From the NCBI GenBank assembly GCA_965230625.1, contig CBDDLL010000001.1, positions 1,426,001 through 1,490,000 on the forward strand: a stretch of DNA of 64,000 bases, written 5' to 3'. Positions 52,235 through 62,339 of the stretch are shown here, piece by piece. Position numbers and translations under genes: made by a program. The stretch is from Saccharicrinis sp965230625 (GTDB lineage: Bacteria; Bacteroidota; Bacteroidia; Bacteroidales; Marinilabiliaceae). Positions within the stretch are counted from its first letter, which is position 1. Each line of letters opens with the position of its first letter. The notes under the pieces were generated by a model that was not told where the DNA came from, did no database searches, and saw only the letters and a list, made by a program, of their open reading frames with translations.

Positions 52235-53857
52235 TTAATAAATATCCTCCTGAAGAATTTTGTTGCTGCGCATTTGTTTTAGTTTCTGTTCTGCAAGATC
52301 TTCATTTATACCACCATAAGTGCTCACGATTTTTATTAGAGCTTGTCTTACATCATTAGACATTATATTTTTATTGCCACATAAGTATATTTTAGCACCA
52401 TTTTCGAGCCAGTTATAAACTTCTTTACCATTTTCAATTAATTGTTCCTGTATATAATGTTTTTCTTCATCGTCGCGCGAAAAAGCGGTGTCCAGTTTAG
52501 TTAATAAACCTGTATTTACATATTCAAGCATTTCATTTTTATAGAAAAAATCGGTGTTACTACTTCTTTCTCCAAAGAAAAGCCAGTTTCTACCATTAGC
52601 TTTTTGAATGTTGCGATATTGTAAAAAGGAACGAAAAGGAGCTATTCCAGTACCTGTGCATATCATAATTACATCCTGATTTGGTTCCTTAGGTAATTGA
52701 AAACGAGTATTTGATTCCACAAAAATAGGAAGTCCTTCCCCAATGTCAACTCTTGTCCAAACATAATCGGAACAAACGCCTTTGTGCTTTCTATTTTCAA
52801 ACAAGTAATCTACACTTCTAATAGTCAAATCCACTTTGTCTTGTTTGTTTTGAAGGTACGATGCAGCTGAATATAATCGTGGGCTAAGCTTCCTTAAGAT
52901 ATTTAAGAAATCTTCTACACCATAATCTCCGGGATATTCTGTTATTAAATCAAGCACATCACGTTTATTTATATAATCCTTAAGCTTTTCTGTATGCTCA
53001 ATTAGGTTTTTAAGTTCTTTATTATTTGCAATTTGAGCGTAGTTTTTTACTAAAATTGGCGTAATAACTGTGAGTTCATATTTATGAATTAGGGCTTCTT
53101 TCAGTGTGGTTAACTTATCTCCATCTTTTATAGAATAAGCTGGGTCAAAATTAAGCTGCCGTAAAAGTTTATCAACTAAAAAGCGTGCATTTGATGCGTA
53201 AATACCAATAACATCACCAGGATGAAAATCTATTCCTGAACCCTCTAAGGATAAGGTAATATTCATTGTGGGATGAGTGGCTGATTTGCCGTTCAGGTAA
53301 TTTTTGGTTAGAACACGAGCTCCATACGAATTAGATTGTTGATTGTCTTCTAGCTTTAGTTCAGATAAAAAATGTTTACTCTCAGATATTTTTAATTTAG
53401 GAAGTTTTTTAGCAAAATGATCAACAGTTAATTTTGCCCATTTTTTTGATTGTTCTTCAAAATCAATATCACACTTTTTAAGTTCTTGAATTTTATTTGC
53501 CCCAAGATTTTTTAGTTGACAATCAAAGTCCTCCCCAGTTTTGCAGAAATAACGGTAACTACTGTCTCCTAAGCCAAGTACAGCATAATTCATATGCGAC
53601 AAATCTACTTCAGCAGCATTTATATATGTATGGAATTCTTCGGCAGGAACAGGAGGTTCTCCTTCTCCATGTGTACTTACAATTACAATAACATTAGAAA
53701 AATATTTGAAGTTATTAAAATCAAAATTATCCATGCTAATCACCTCTGAGTTTAACCCAAGCCATTTAGCATATTCATTAGAGTAAATAGCTACAGCTTT
53801 TGAATTTCCTGAGCGACTTCCATAGATGATGTGGAGCTTATCATTCATGTTTTTCAT
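52235..53857 (-). CDS. CysJ-like diflavin reductase (flavodoxin + FAD/NADPH reductase)
   Basis: A 540-residue soluble protein. The FMN flavodoxin domain spans about 5-145 (IIYGSRSGNSK phosphate loop, VSTHGEGEPP, VLGLGDSSYRYF). The FAD-binding domain is about 165-385 (RLYSAASYLQ, KGVCSDYVW). The NADPH domain is about 395-540 (ICTGTGIAPFRSFLQYR, FFGERS, IYLCGNKNIMSNDVRQAL). It ends with an aromatic residue (EDIY) that usually stacks on FAD. It passes electrons from NADPH via FAD and FMN to a hemoprotein or similar acceptor. A sulfite-reductase hemoprotein partner is not in the window, so the acceptor is unknown. An ATG at 53848 is an alternative start. Confidence 0.85.
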   Translation of the reverse strand: MKNMNDKLHIIYGSRSGNSKAVAIYSNEYAKWLGLNSEVISMDNFDFNNFKYFSNVIVIVSTHGEGEPPVPAEEFHTYINAAEVDLSHMNYAVLGLGDSSYRYFCKTGEDFDCQLKNLGANKIQELKKCDIDFEEQSKKWAKLTVDHFAKKLPKLKISESKHFLSELKLEDNQQSNSYGARVLTKNYLNGKSATHPTMNITLSLEGSGIDFHPGDVIGIYASNARFLVDKLLRQLNFDPAYSIKDGDKLTTLKEALIHKYELTVITPILVKNYAQIANNKELKNLIEHTEKLKDYINKRDVLDLITEYPGDYGVEDFLNILRKLSPRLYSAASYLQNKQDKVDLTIRSVDYLFENRKHKGVCSDYVWTRVDIGEGLPIFVESNTRFQLPKEPNQDVIMICTGTGIAPFRSFLQYRNIQKANGRNWLFFGERSSNTDFFYKNEMLEYVNTGLLTKLDTAFSRDDEEKHYIQEQLIENGKEVYNWLENGAKIYLCGNKNIMSNDVRQALIKIVSTYGGINEDLAEQKLKQMRSNKILQEDIY

Positions 53858-54222
53858 TGCTTAATTTAAATGATTAATGACGTTTCAATATTTATAGGAT
53901 AACTTTATATTTTACAAAATAGATAAAGAATTGTTTAAGTAGATTAGGAAGTGCATTTAGTACAGAACCAGTGTGTTTAGTTGTTGTTTGAGGTAAATGT
54001 TCAGTGAATCAGGTTTTTACTGATGAATTACTGTATGTTAATGATGTACTCTTTTATGATATTTAATTGAGTAATAATCAGCGTAAAAGTGATTGTGCAA
54101 TAAGATAAAATATGATAGTAACGCACAAAAATGTAACTAACATCTTTCTTTTACGGTATTAATAGTTTATAAAAGGTTTTTTCTACTTTTATTATATGTT
54201 GTTTGTATGTGGTTAATTGATT
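53858..54222. other. divergent intergenic region
   Basis: AT-rich spacer between the leftward diflavin reductase and the rightward SGNH gene. It must hold two promoters, but no exact TAnnTTTG box is visible. No small ORF or stable hairpin worth calling. Confidence 0.4.
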
Positions 54223-55671
54223 ATGCTTAAGCCCCCTAAGATATTATTATACTATATTATACTTTTAGTTGCTTTTGGAATGTTGAGTTATTTAATACCT
54301 CAAGATGGGATTTATATAGGTTCTACAGGTATTAAATTAAGGTGGTTATCATTTAATCATATTATTCAAAAAGATAAGTCAACTCTTAAGGATACTGTTT
54401 CAAAACAATTTCCAGACACAATTCTTGTTCAGAAATTGATGAAAGATTCAATTGAGGTGAATGATTCTTTATATAAAAAAGAGAAGATTATTCGTGATAC
54501 AATTAGTTTTAAAAGAAAACTAGTGTATCCATCTTCGTTTAGAAAATCATTATACTCCTTTTATAGTGAAATCGAATCAGCAGATGATTCAGGTAAGGTA
54601 ATTCGCATTTTACACATGGGAGATTCTCAAATTGAGGGAGATAGAATCACAAAATACTTAAGGGAATTGTTCCAAAAAAAATTCAAAGGTGCAGGGCCGG
54701 GATTAGTTCCATTATATGATCCGCAAAAACAATTTCCTTCGGTTTGGATTAGTAACAAAGGAGCATGGAGTGAACATGTAGTTTATAATTATCCTAGGCT
54801 AATTAAAGGAAATCAATATGGAATAATGGGCAAAGTATGTAAGATAGATTCTATTGGAGAATCGTCTGTTCATATATCAAAATCATCTATGGCTCAACCT
54901 AGCGCAGCACGGTTTTATAAATCCAGGTTGTTTTTAAAAAATATTGGTAAACCACTTACCATAAATGCATATTGGGGTAGAGATTTAATTAGTACAGACT
55001 CTTTAAGTATTGATGAAAACCTAACAGAAATAAACTGGACATTTAAGTCATCACCACGAAAGTTCTCACTTACCTTTGAGTCTGAGAAAAGTCCTTTGTT
55101 TTTAGGAATGAGTCTCGATAGCTTAAGTGGAGTATCGGTTGATAATATTTCTATGCGAGGACAATCTTCTCCCAGACTTGATAAAACAGATACACTCTTA
55201 TATAAATCCATGGCGGAGTATATGAATATTGGTATGGTTATTTTACAATACGGTACCAATATGGTTCCTACAATTACTGACGATTACAATTTCTATAGCG
55301 TTACATATTATCGACAGTTGAAAATTTTAAGGCAATTAATGCCCAATGTTCCAATTGTGGTTGTAGGAGTTGGAGATGTAGCTAAACTAGCAGAAGGTAA
55401 GGCAGTATCTTATAATCATATTGCTAAAATTAAAGAAGCTCAAAAACGTGCTGCTTTTAAAGCAGGTGTAGCTTTTTTCGATTTGTTTGAAGCAATGGGC
55501 GGTGAAGGTTCAATGATTAATTGGGTAAACGGAGAACCCAAATTAGCAATGTCGGATTATACTCACTTTAACAAACCTGGAGGTAAAAAAGTAGCCGATT
55601 GGATTTATGAGGTAATTATGGGTGATTATCAGAACTATAAGTTGGTAGCAAAACAAAACGAAATATTTTAA
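54223..55671 (+). CDS. membrane-anchored SGNH-fold hydrolase/acyltransferase partner
   Basis: A 482-residue protein when started at ATG 54223; a TTG at 54217 is also open. One N-terminal membrane segment (ILLYYIILLVAFGMLSYLIP) places it at the outer face of the inner membrane. SGNH marks are ILHMGDSQIEGDR (block I Ser), MVILQYGTNMVP (block III, Asn) and MSDYTHFNKPGGKKVADWIY (block V, DxxH with His). The domain is interrupted by a beta-sandwich insert at about 240-340. With the MBOAT gene 57 bp downstream it recalls the PatB/AlgJ-type partners that move acetyl groups to cell-wall or surface glycans. The glycan is unknown. Confidence 0.8.
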   Translation: MLKPPKILLYYIILLVAFGMLSYLIPQDGIYIGSTGIKLRWLSFNHIIQKDKSTLKDTVSKQFPDTILVQKLMKDSIEVNDSLYKKEKIIRDTISFKRKLVYPSSFRKSLYSFYSEIESADDSGKVIRILHMGDSQIEGDRITKYLRELFQKKFKGAGPGLVPLYDPQKQFPSVWISNKGAWSEHVVYNYPRLIKGNQYGIMGKVCKIDSIGESSVHISKSSMAQPSAARFYKSRLFLKNIGKPLTINAYWGRDLISTDSLSIDENLTEINWTFKSSPRKFSLTFESEKSPLFLGMSLDSLSGVSVDNISMRGQSSPRLDKTDTLLYKSMAEYMNIGMVILQYGTNMVPTITDDYNFYSVTYYRQLKILRQLMPNVPIVVVGVGDVAKLAEGKAVSYNHIAKIKEAQKRAAFKAGVAFFDLFEAMGGEGSMINWVNGEPKLAMSDYTHFNKPGGKKVADWIYEVIMGDYQNYKLVAKQNEIF

Positions 55672-55728
55672 GTATACAGATTAAAAACCTTTAATTTTAA
55701 AAAGAAATCATTATTTATAACAACACAA

Positions 55729-57237
55729 TTGGAACATCTTATTGGTATATTAAAATATAATCCCAACGCCGCATTTGTTTTTACACATTATTTGTTCTGG
55801 CTTTTCTTTGGAGTAGTACTTTTAGGAAATGCTATCTTATTTAAAAAAAGTGTTTTACGCAATGCTTTTTTGTTTTTAGCTAGTATACTATTTTATTATA
55901 AAGCAGGAGGTTATTACTTTTTTCTTCTTTTATTTTCAACTTTTGTGGATTATTCTATCGGATTGGGAATTGGAAAATCAAATAATAAAGGAATTCGTAA
56001 GCTTCTTCTTATTCTTAGTTTGGTCGTTAATTTAGGAGTGCTGGGTTATTTCAAATACAGTTATTTTTTTGCAGACTTTATACATCAAATATTAGGTTAT
56101 CAGGTAAGTATAGTTAATTACTTCTCGACATTTACCAATACTTTGTTTAAAACAGGTTTAGATACAACTCATATACTTTTACCTGTTGGAATCTCATTTT
56201 TCACATTTCAAACTATAAGTTATTCTGTAGATGTATATAGAGAAAGAATAGCACCTGTTAAAAACATACTAGATTTTGGTTTTTATGTGTCATTTTTTCC
56301 TCAATTAGTGGCGGGGCCTATTGTGAGAGCTTGGGAATTTATTCCTCAGTTACACAGAAAATTTGTGTTGTCGGAGAAAAGATTTTGGTCGGCTGTTTGG
56401 CTTATTTTGGGTGGCTTATTTAAAAAAATGGTTATTTCCGACTATCTATCAGTTAACATGGTAGATCGTGTTTTTGATGCACCTATGATGTATAGTGGAG
56501 TAGAGTTGGTTATTGGTGCATATGCTTATGCGCTTCAAATATATTGCGATTTTTCAGGTTATACCGATATTGCCATTGGTATTGCTTTAATACTAGGATT
56601 TAAATTGCCAGATAACTTTAATTTACCTTACGTTGCTACATCAGTAACCGATTTTTGGCGTAGATGGCATATTTCTCTTTCATCATGGCTTAGGGATTAT
56701 TTATATATCCCGTTAGGAGGTAATAGAAAAGGAACTATACGAAGAGGGATAAATTTGATGATAACAATGCTTTTGGGAGGACTGTGGCATGGTGCGGGTT
56801 GGTTGTTTGTAATATGGGGAGGACTTCATGGTTTAGCTTTGTTATTAGAGAAAGCAATATTTGGCTTCCTGAAAAAATCAAAAGTACGAATGCCTAAGTT
56901 TATAGGATTTTTGTTCACATTTCATTTTATTACACTTACATGGATAATATTTAGATCACCTGATCTTGAAACATTGCAAATATATTTTATTAGGTTAACA
57001 ACCGCATTTTCAATTTACGATTTTGCTGAACTTTTTAAATCATATGCTGATATATTATTTCTAATGCTAATTGGATATATGATACATTGGTTGCCTTCCG
57101 AATTAGAAAGACTAATTAGACTAAACCTTATTAGGGTTAATATTGTTATAAAAATGTTACTTATAGTTGTTTTTGGTATAATAATTTACCAATTTAGTCT
57201 AATGGATTTAAAACCTTTTATTTATTTCCGGTTTTAA
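55729..57237 (+). CDS. MBOAT-family O-acyltransferase
   Basis: A 502-residue polytopic protein with about a dozen membrane segments. Motifs LLPVGISFFTFQTISYSVDV, VAGPIVRAWEFIPQ, YCDFSGYTDIAIGIALILGF and NLPYVATSVTDFWRRWHISL are typical of AlgI/PatA-type MBOATs, and GLWHGAGWLFVIWGGLHG carries the catalytic His. The start is a TTG at 55729; no upstream in-frame ATG is present. It brings an acyl group, probably acetyl, across the membrane for the SGNH protein upstream. Confidence 0.9.
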   Translation: MEHLIGILKYNPNAAFVFTHYLFWLFFGVVLLGNAILFKKSVLRNAFLFLASILFYYKAGGYYFFLLLFSTFVDYSIGLGIGKSNNKGIRKLLLILSLVVNLGVLGYFKYSYFFADFIHQILGYQVSIVNYFSTFTNTLFKTGLDTTHILLPVGISFFTFQTISYSVDVYRERIAPVKNILDFGFYVSFFPQLVAGPIVRAWEFIPQLHRKFVLSEKRFWSAVWLILGGLFKKMVISDYLSVNMVDRVFDAPMMYSGVELVIGAYAYALQIYCDFSGYTDIAIGIALILGFKLPDNFNLPYVATSVTDFWRRWHISLSSWLRDYLYIPLGGNRKGTIRRGINLMITMLLGGLWHGAGWLFVIWGGLHGLALLLEKAIFGFLKKSKVRMPKFIGFLFTFHFITLTWIIFRSPDLETLQIYFIRLTTAFSIYDFAELFKSYADILFLMLIGYMIHWLPSELERLIRLNLIRVNIVIKMLLIVVFGIIIYQFSLMDLKPFIYFRF

Positions 57238-57418
57238 TTCATTTCTTTGTCTTCTGTTTAAACCTTTTTTAGATTTTCTTTAAAAAGAGTATTTAAAGTT
57301 CACTTTAATTTTAATAAAAAGATATAAAGTGATTTAATATTGCTATTCATCCAAGCATTTAATAAAAATGTTTAATGAAATGTGATATGAAGGTTTGAGT
57401 GAGTAAATATTTCGTAAT

Positions 57419-60400
57419 ATGAAGTTAAGTTTAATTCATATAGTTTTTATTTTAATTTTTCCGCTTTACCTAAGTGGACAACATCACTTTTTTCGTCAAT
57501 ATTCATTAGAAGAAGGATTACCTCAATCTGAAGTGTATGATATTGTTGAAGACAGATTTGGTTATTTATGGCTTGGAACTAATGGAGGAGGTTTATGTCG
57601 TTTTAATGGAAGGGGCTTTGAAATTTTTACTAAAAAAGACGGGTTGCTTGGGGATTTGATAATGGGTTTGCATAGCGACAATAATTATGATTTATGGATT
57701 GGTTCACCTAAGGGAATAACTAAATATGATGGGAGTGATTTTATTCATTACATTAAATCTGATACAGCTCTTTTTCAAGGTCGGATGCAATTTTTAGAAA
57801 CAATTGATGGTACTATTTGGACAATTGCCAGAGAAGTTTCCGGGAAAAGAACAATTTATAAAATATCAGAAGATTCAGTTATAAACTTTTCAGATAAACA
57901 TCCACATATATTCAGAGAGAATAAAATATTCTTTTCAATGCGTTCGGGGGCTAAAAAAATAATGATAGCAACAAGTGGAGGTGTATACGAAGTTGAAGAT
58001 GATAAGGTAAGTAAATCTGGATTATATGAGCAATATGGTCTTGAGGATTATATGTTGCTTCCTTTATTACAAGATAAATATAGAAATATTTGGACACTTG
58101 CTTTTAGCATGCAAAAAGAAAATCAGGAGCTTCTAAAGCTTGGATTTGATGGCTCAATAACAAAAATTGATTGGCCTAAAAGTATATCGTTAGAAATGGT
58201 TTTTAGGGTTTACGAAGATAGAAATGGAAGTGTGTGGATTGCTTTGGCTACAGGAGAAGTAGGTTGGATAAAAAACGATGAAATAAAGGTTTTTGGTAAA
58301 AACAGTGGACTTAATACTTCGTTAGTTACTTGTTTTGGCGAAGATAGAGAAGGTAATGTCTGGATTGGTACAAGCGGAGGAGGGCTTTTTAAGTATGGAG
58401 GAGATAGGTTTGTATCTTTTAGTAAAGAGAGTGGAATTGGAGGAGATATTATTCGGACAATTTTTCAGGATAGTAAAGGTGATATTTATTTTGGGTATGA
58501 TAATAATTCAATTTCAGTTTATGATGGAAACAAAATTAGGATAATAGAACCTTCAGAGGGAGTAAAGTTAACGAAAGCTCGTAAAGTAATTGAATTAAAA
58601 AATGGTAATCTTCTTATTGCTACAGTTTCGGGTTTATTCGAATATAATGGTAAAAAAATTATTCCAAGTAGCGAAAAGTACGGTTTAGAGCAGTCAAAAC
58701 CTGTTAATGATTTAATACAACATGCCGATACTATTTGGATGGCAATTTACGGAGGAGGATTATTAAAATATGTACCAGGGGATGAAAATAAGTGGTATAA
58801 ATCAAGTAATTCAGGATTAAAATCCAACTATATCTCAAGTTTGTTTATCGATTCGAAGCGAAACATTTGGATTTCGACAACAAAGGGAGTATATAAATAC
58901 GATCGTCAAACATTTATACATTACGATGATAATAAAAACTTGAATTCAGCTTGGGTTTTGCAAGCTGCTGAAGATAAGGCAGGAAATATTTGGTTTGCTA
59001 CATTTACAGGAGGATTAAATAGATTTGACGGAGAAAATTTTACATATTATGATTCTTCTGAAGGAATTAGGTCAGATAACATTTATTCTGTAATTGCTGA
59101 TGCGGAAGGTAATATTTGGGCTGGAACGCAAAATGGAGTAGATAAAGTTACACTTGATCAGGCAGGAGAAATTGTATCAATTCAAAACTTTGATAAAGAT
59201 GATGGCTTTACTGGTATTGAAAATAATGGAGGGAGTAATTATATAGACAGGCAAGGAAGGTTGTGGTTCGGAACAATCAAAGGGGCTATGATGTATAATC
59301 CAGAAGCCGAGAGAACCAATTATTTAGAACCTCCAGTATATTTAACAGATATATTATTAAATTTTGAAATACCTAATTGGGATTCCGATTCGTTGAAGGT
59401 TAAATATGATGAATTAAGCCCATGGTTTTATAATCCTTTAAACCTTAGATTACCTTATAATAAGAACCATATTGCGTTTGTATTTGATGCTCTAAACTTT
59501 ACTGCACCTGAAAAAGTTAAGTATAGGTGGAAATTGGAACCTTTGGAGCAAGAATGGTCACCAGAGAATGATTTTAATATGGCGTTTTATCCAGCACTTG
59601 AGCCTGGTAAATACACATTTAAAGTTATTGCTTGTAATAACGATGGCGTATGGAATGAGGAAGGAACTTCTTATTCTTTTGAAATAAGACCAGCTTGGTA
59701 TCAATATACATGGGTAAGATTCTTGGGTATTGTTATTATTTTGGGAGGGTTAATCTGGTTAATTCGTTTAAGAATTGCGAAAGAACAAAAACTAAAATTT
59801 GAGTTAGAAGCTGTATTGGCAAGTAAAAAGTTAGAAATACAAAAACAGAAAGCAGAGATAACAAATCAAAACGAAGAACTTAAAAAACAAAAAACACAGC
59901 TGGAGAGTCAAGCCAACTCTTTACAAGCAGCAAATCAAGATTTAGAAAGGTTAACACGTATTGGTCAGTTAGTAACATCTAACCTTTCTAACGATAGGAT
60001 ATCAGAATTACTTTATCAATCAGTGTCTAAGGTAATGAGCACAGATATTTTCTCGGTAGGATTATTTAATTCTGTAGAAAAATCTATCGACTTTACCCAT
60101 GCTTACCTAAATGGTGAAAGACAACCTTTTGTAAGATATTTAATTGAGGATAAGGAGCGTTTGGCCATTTACTCGTTTACTCATGATAGAGAAATATTCA
60201 TTAATGATTTTTATGTTGATTATAAACAGTATGTTTCAGAAATTCGTCCAGTTCCATCTGGAGCGGAATCAGAATCGGTTATTTATATACCATTAAGATC
60301 AACCCATGAGGTTATAGGAGTAATTTCAACACAAAGTTTAAAGAAAAATGCATACACAAACTATCATTTTAACTTTTTAAAGAATATAGCCAACTATGCC

Positions 60401-61207
60401 TCAATTGCATTTGAAAATGCTACCGCTTACCAATCTTTAATGCAGGAGCAAAAAAAATTGCAAAACAAGCATGAAAACATTTTAGGAGAGAAAGATGTTT
60501 TAGGTAAGCAAAAGAAACAGCTTGAAGAACTGAATTTAGAAAAGAATCAACTGTTTAACTTATTTATAAAAGGAGTGCAGGAACCATTAAATAATGCAAT
60601 TGGTCAAATGCAAACTTTTAAGCAACAATCAAACTGTACCGATGAGCAAAAACAATTCTTATATAATTTAATAAGAATCTTGAATCAGCAAAATGAGTTG
60701 GTTAACAAGGTTCTAGAGGTGAGGAATATAGAGAATGAGTTTTATTCCTACCAACCACAAGAGTTTGATTTACATGCTATAATTAATGAAGTTATTACTG
60801 GATTAAAAGAAATCTCAATCTATAAAAATGTTCATGTTAATGTTAGTGGTAATAATACCTTAGTAAACTTAGATATGAACTTGTTAATGAGGATTATAGA
60901 AAATTTGTTGTCAAATGCAATAAGATATTCTCCAGAAAATGAGCAAATTCAAGTAATAACTATTTTGGGTGATGATAAGGTAAAAATTGAAGTTCACGAT
61001 AGAGGTCCTGGTTTGACAGAAGAAGAAAAGGTAAAGATATTTGAAAAGTATAGTAAAATTCAAAATATGAATAACGATGAAGTACCAACTTCAGGGTTAG
61101 GTTTGTACATCGTTAAAAAATATGTAGATGTCATGAATGGCAGTATACACTGCGAAAGTGTCAGTGGTTTTGGAGCATCTTTTATTGTGGAGTTTCCTAC
61201 AAAATAG
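57419..61207 (+). CDS. two-component-type propeller sensor with GAF and histidine-kinase-like C-terminus lacking the H-box histidine
   Basis: A 1262-residue exported and membrane-bound sensor. Signal peptide 1-20. About 14 Reg_prop propeller blades (LWLGTNGGGLCRFNGRGFE, VWIGTSGGGLFKYGGDRFV, IWAGTQNGVDKVTL) run to about 640. A Y_Y_Y domain covers about 680-755, a membrane helix 764-786 (VRFLGIVIILGGLIWLIRL), a coiled coil, then GAF at about 848-1004. The kinase part has ENLLSNAIRYSPENEQI (N-box), HDRGPGLTEEEKVKI (G1) and TSGLGLYIVKKYVDVMNG (G2), but the H-box reads QLFNLFIKGVQEPLNNAI with Lys1051 where the phospho-acceptor His should be. So ATP binding looks intact, autophosphorylation on His does not. 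No receiver or HTH domain follows, unlike HTCS hybrids. The partner is unknown. Confidence 0.8.
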   Translation: MKLSLIHIVFILIFPLYLSGQHHFFRQYSLEEGLPQSEVYDIVEDRFGYLWLGTNGGGLCRFNGRGFEIFTKKDGLLGDLIMGLHSDNNYDLWIGSPKGITKYDGSDFIHYIKSDTALFQGRMQFLETIDGTIWTIAREVSGKRTIYKISEDSVINFSDKHPHIFRENKIFFSMRSGAKKIMIATSGGVYEVEDDKVSKSGLYEQYGLEDYMLLPLLQDKYRNIWTLAFSMQKENQELLKLGFDGSITKIDWPKSISLEMVFRVYEDRNGSVWIALATGEVGWIKNDEIKVFGKNSGLNTSLVTCFGEDREGNVWIGTSGGGLFKYGGDRFVSFSKESGIGGDIIRTIFQDSKGDIYFGYDNNSISVYDGNKIRIIEPSEGVKLTKARKVIELKNGNLLIATVSGLFEYNGKKIIPSSEKYGLEQSKPVNDLIQHADTIWMAIYGGGLLKYVPGDENKWYKSSNSGLKSNYISSLFIDSKRNIWISTTKGVYKYDRQTFIHYDDNKNLNSAWVLQAAEDKAGNIWFATFTGGLNRFDGENFTYYDSSEGIRSDNIYSVIADAEGNIWAGTQNGVDKVTLDQAGEIVSIQNFDKDDGFTGIENNGGSNYIDRQGRLWFGTIKGAMMYNPEAERTNYLEPPVYLTDILLNFEIPNWDSDSLKVKYDELSPWFYNPLNLRLPYNKNHIAFVFDALNFTAPEKVKYRWKLEPLEQEWSPENDFNMAFYPALEPGKYTFKVIACNNDGVWNEEGTSYSFEIRPAWYQYTWVRFLGIVIILGGLIWLIRLRIAKEQKLKFELEAVLASKKLEIQKQKAEITNQNEELKKQKTQLESQANSLQAANQDLERLTRIGQLVTSNLSNDRISELLYQSVSKVMSTDIFSVGLFNSVEKSIDFTHAYLNGERQPFVRYLIEDKERLAIYSFTHDREIFINDFYVDYKQYVSEIRPVPSGAESESVIYIPLRSTHEVIGVISTQSLKKNAYTNYHFNFLKNIANYASIAFENATAYQSLMQEQKKLQNKHENILGEKDVLGKQKKQLEELNLEKNQLFNLFIKGVQEPLNNAIGQMQTFKQQSNCTDEQKQFLYNLIRILNQQNELVNKVLEVRNIENEFYSYQPQEFDLHAIINEVITGLKEISIYKNVHVNVSGNNTLVNLDMNLLMRIIENLLSNAIRYSPENEQIQVITILGDDKVKIEVHDRGPGLTEEEKVKIFEKYSKIQNMNNDEVPTSGLGLYIVKKYVDVMNGSIHCESVSGFGASFIVEFPTK

Positions 61208-61277
61208 AAATTGGTTATGTGGCAAAGTTTTTGACCATCCAATTACAAGAATAATTTAAAATTAAAAATTGTAGCAT

Positions 61278-61973
61278 ATGGGCTTAATAGTAATAATCGT
61301 TTTATTCATGTTGGTAAGTTGGGGAGTAAGTTCTAGATTGAAATCAAAGTTTAGAAAGTATTCCAAGATTCCAATGGGATATGGTATGACAGGACGTGAA
61401 GTAGCAGAAAAAATGTTAAGGGATAATGGTATTTACGATGTTAATGTAACTTCTGTGCCAGGAAAATTAACAGATCATTATAATCCAACAAACAGAACTG
61501 TTAATTTGAGTCCCGAAGTTTATTCAGGTCAAGGAGTTTCTGCGGCTGCAGTTGCAGCACATGAGTGCGGACATGCAGTTCAGCATGCACAGGGTTACGC
61601 ACCACTTGAAATGAGATCTGCGTTGGTACCTATTCAAAATATTAGTGCCAGTGTATTAAATGTTATTTTTTTAGTAATGTTTCTTGGCGCATTTTTATTG
61701 CCGGGAATTTTACCTTATAAATTAGCATTGCAAATAATTATAACATGTTATGCAATGTTTACCTTGTTTGCTTTTATAACTTTACCAGTAGAAATAAATG
61801 CTTCAAAAAGAGCGTTGGCTTGGTTAAGTAATAGTGGAGTTGTAACTGGACAAGTTCATGAAAAGGCTAAGGATGCTTTAAATTGGGCTGCTTATACTTA
61901 TTTGGTAGCAGCATTGTCATCTTTAGTAATGCTATTGTACTATGTATTAAGATATATTGGTCTTGATGATTAA
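61278..61973 (+). CDS. YugP-like membrane zinc metallopeptidase
   Basis: A 231-residue membrane protein. The N-terminal helix (GLIVIIVLFMLVSWGVS) and later helices flank a zinc motif VAAHECGHAVQHAQ (HExxH; His-Glu-x-x-His) at about 96-109, and TGREVAEKMLRDNGIYDVNV, LTDHYNPTNRTVNLSPEVYS precede it. This is the YugP/Zn-peptidase-2 family (PF04298 type). Substrate unknown. It is 70 bp behind the sensor gene and ends in a good terminator. Confidence 0.9.
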   Translation: MGLIVIIVLFMLVSWGVSSRLKSKFRKYSKIPMGYGMTGREVAEKMLRDNGIYDVNVTSVPGKLTDHYNPTNRTVNLSPEVYSGQGVSAAAVAAHECGHAVQHAQGYAPLEMRSALVPIQNISASVLNVIFLVMFLGAFLLPGILPYKLALQIIITCYAMFTLFAFITLPVEINASKRALAWLSNSGVVTGQVHEKAKDALNWAAYTYLVAALSSLVMLLYYVLRYIGLDD

Positions 61974-62005
61974 GAAGTAATTTCTTGAGGAAGTAATATA
62001 ATTTG

Positions 62006-62038
62006 ACCTCTTTGCCGATATAGGTGAAGAGGTTTTTT
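62006..62038 (+). terminator. Rho-independent terminator of the zinc peptidase gene
   Basis: ACCTCTT (62006-62012) pairs with AAGAGGT (62027-62033) followed by T6. The loop is 14 nt, rather large. Confidence 0.7.
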
Positions 62039-62059
62039 ATTGAGTGATGGGCATAAAAA

Positions 62060-62097
62060 AAACTTCCCATCAAAATTATTAGATATGAGGGAAGTTT
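62060..62097 (-). terminator. Rho-independent terminator of the small winged-helix gene
   Basis: AAACTTCCC (62060-62068) pairs with GGGAAGTTT (62089-62097) around a 20-nt AT-rich loop; on the minus strand an A/T tract of seven or more T follows. It lies 44 bp behind the leftward gene. Confidence 0.7.
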
Positions 62098-62141
62098 AGT
62101 TGTGTGTTTTTAAGGTTAAACCTCTTTGGAGATTTAATCCT

Positions 62142-62339
62142 TTAGAATACGTTAACTTGATTGTTTGATGCATAAATCAATTTACCTTGGTTAATCATAG
62201 AAATCACATAATTCATTCCTCTAGTCTGAGATATTCTCAAGCTCTTAAAAATTTCGCCAATGTGAACTGGTTGTTTTTCACTAACAAAGGAGATGATTTT
62301 GTCTTCAATCTGATTAGCTTCTGCTTTTCCTTTAATCAT
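62142..62339 (-). CDS. small winged-helix-like protein
   Basis: A 65-residue protein. EKQPVHIGEIFKSLRISQTR and GMNYVISMINQGKLIYASNN look like helix-turn-helix plus wing, so a DNA-binding role is possible. It has its own terminator and a plausible start at 62339. The neighbourhood gives no target. I do not recognise a named family. Confidence 0.55.
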   Translation of the reverse strand: MIKGKAEANQIEDKIISFVSEKQPVHIGEIFKSLRISQTRGMNYVISMINQGKLIYASNNQVNVF

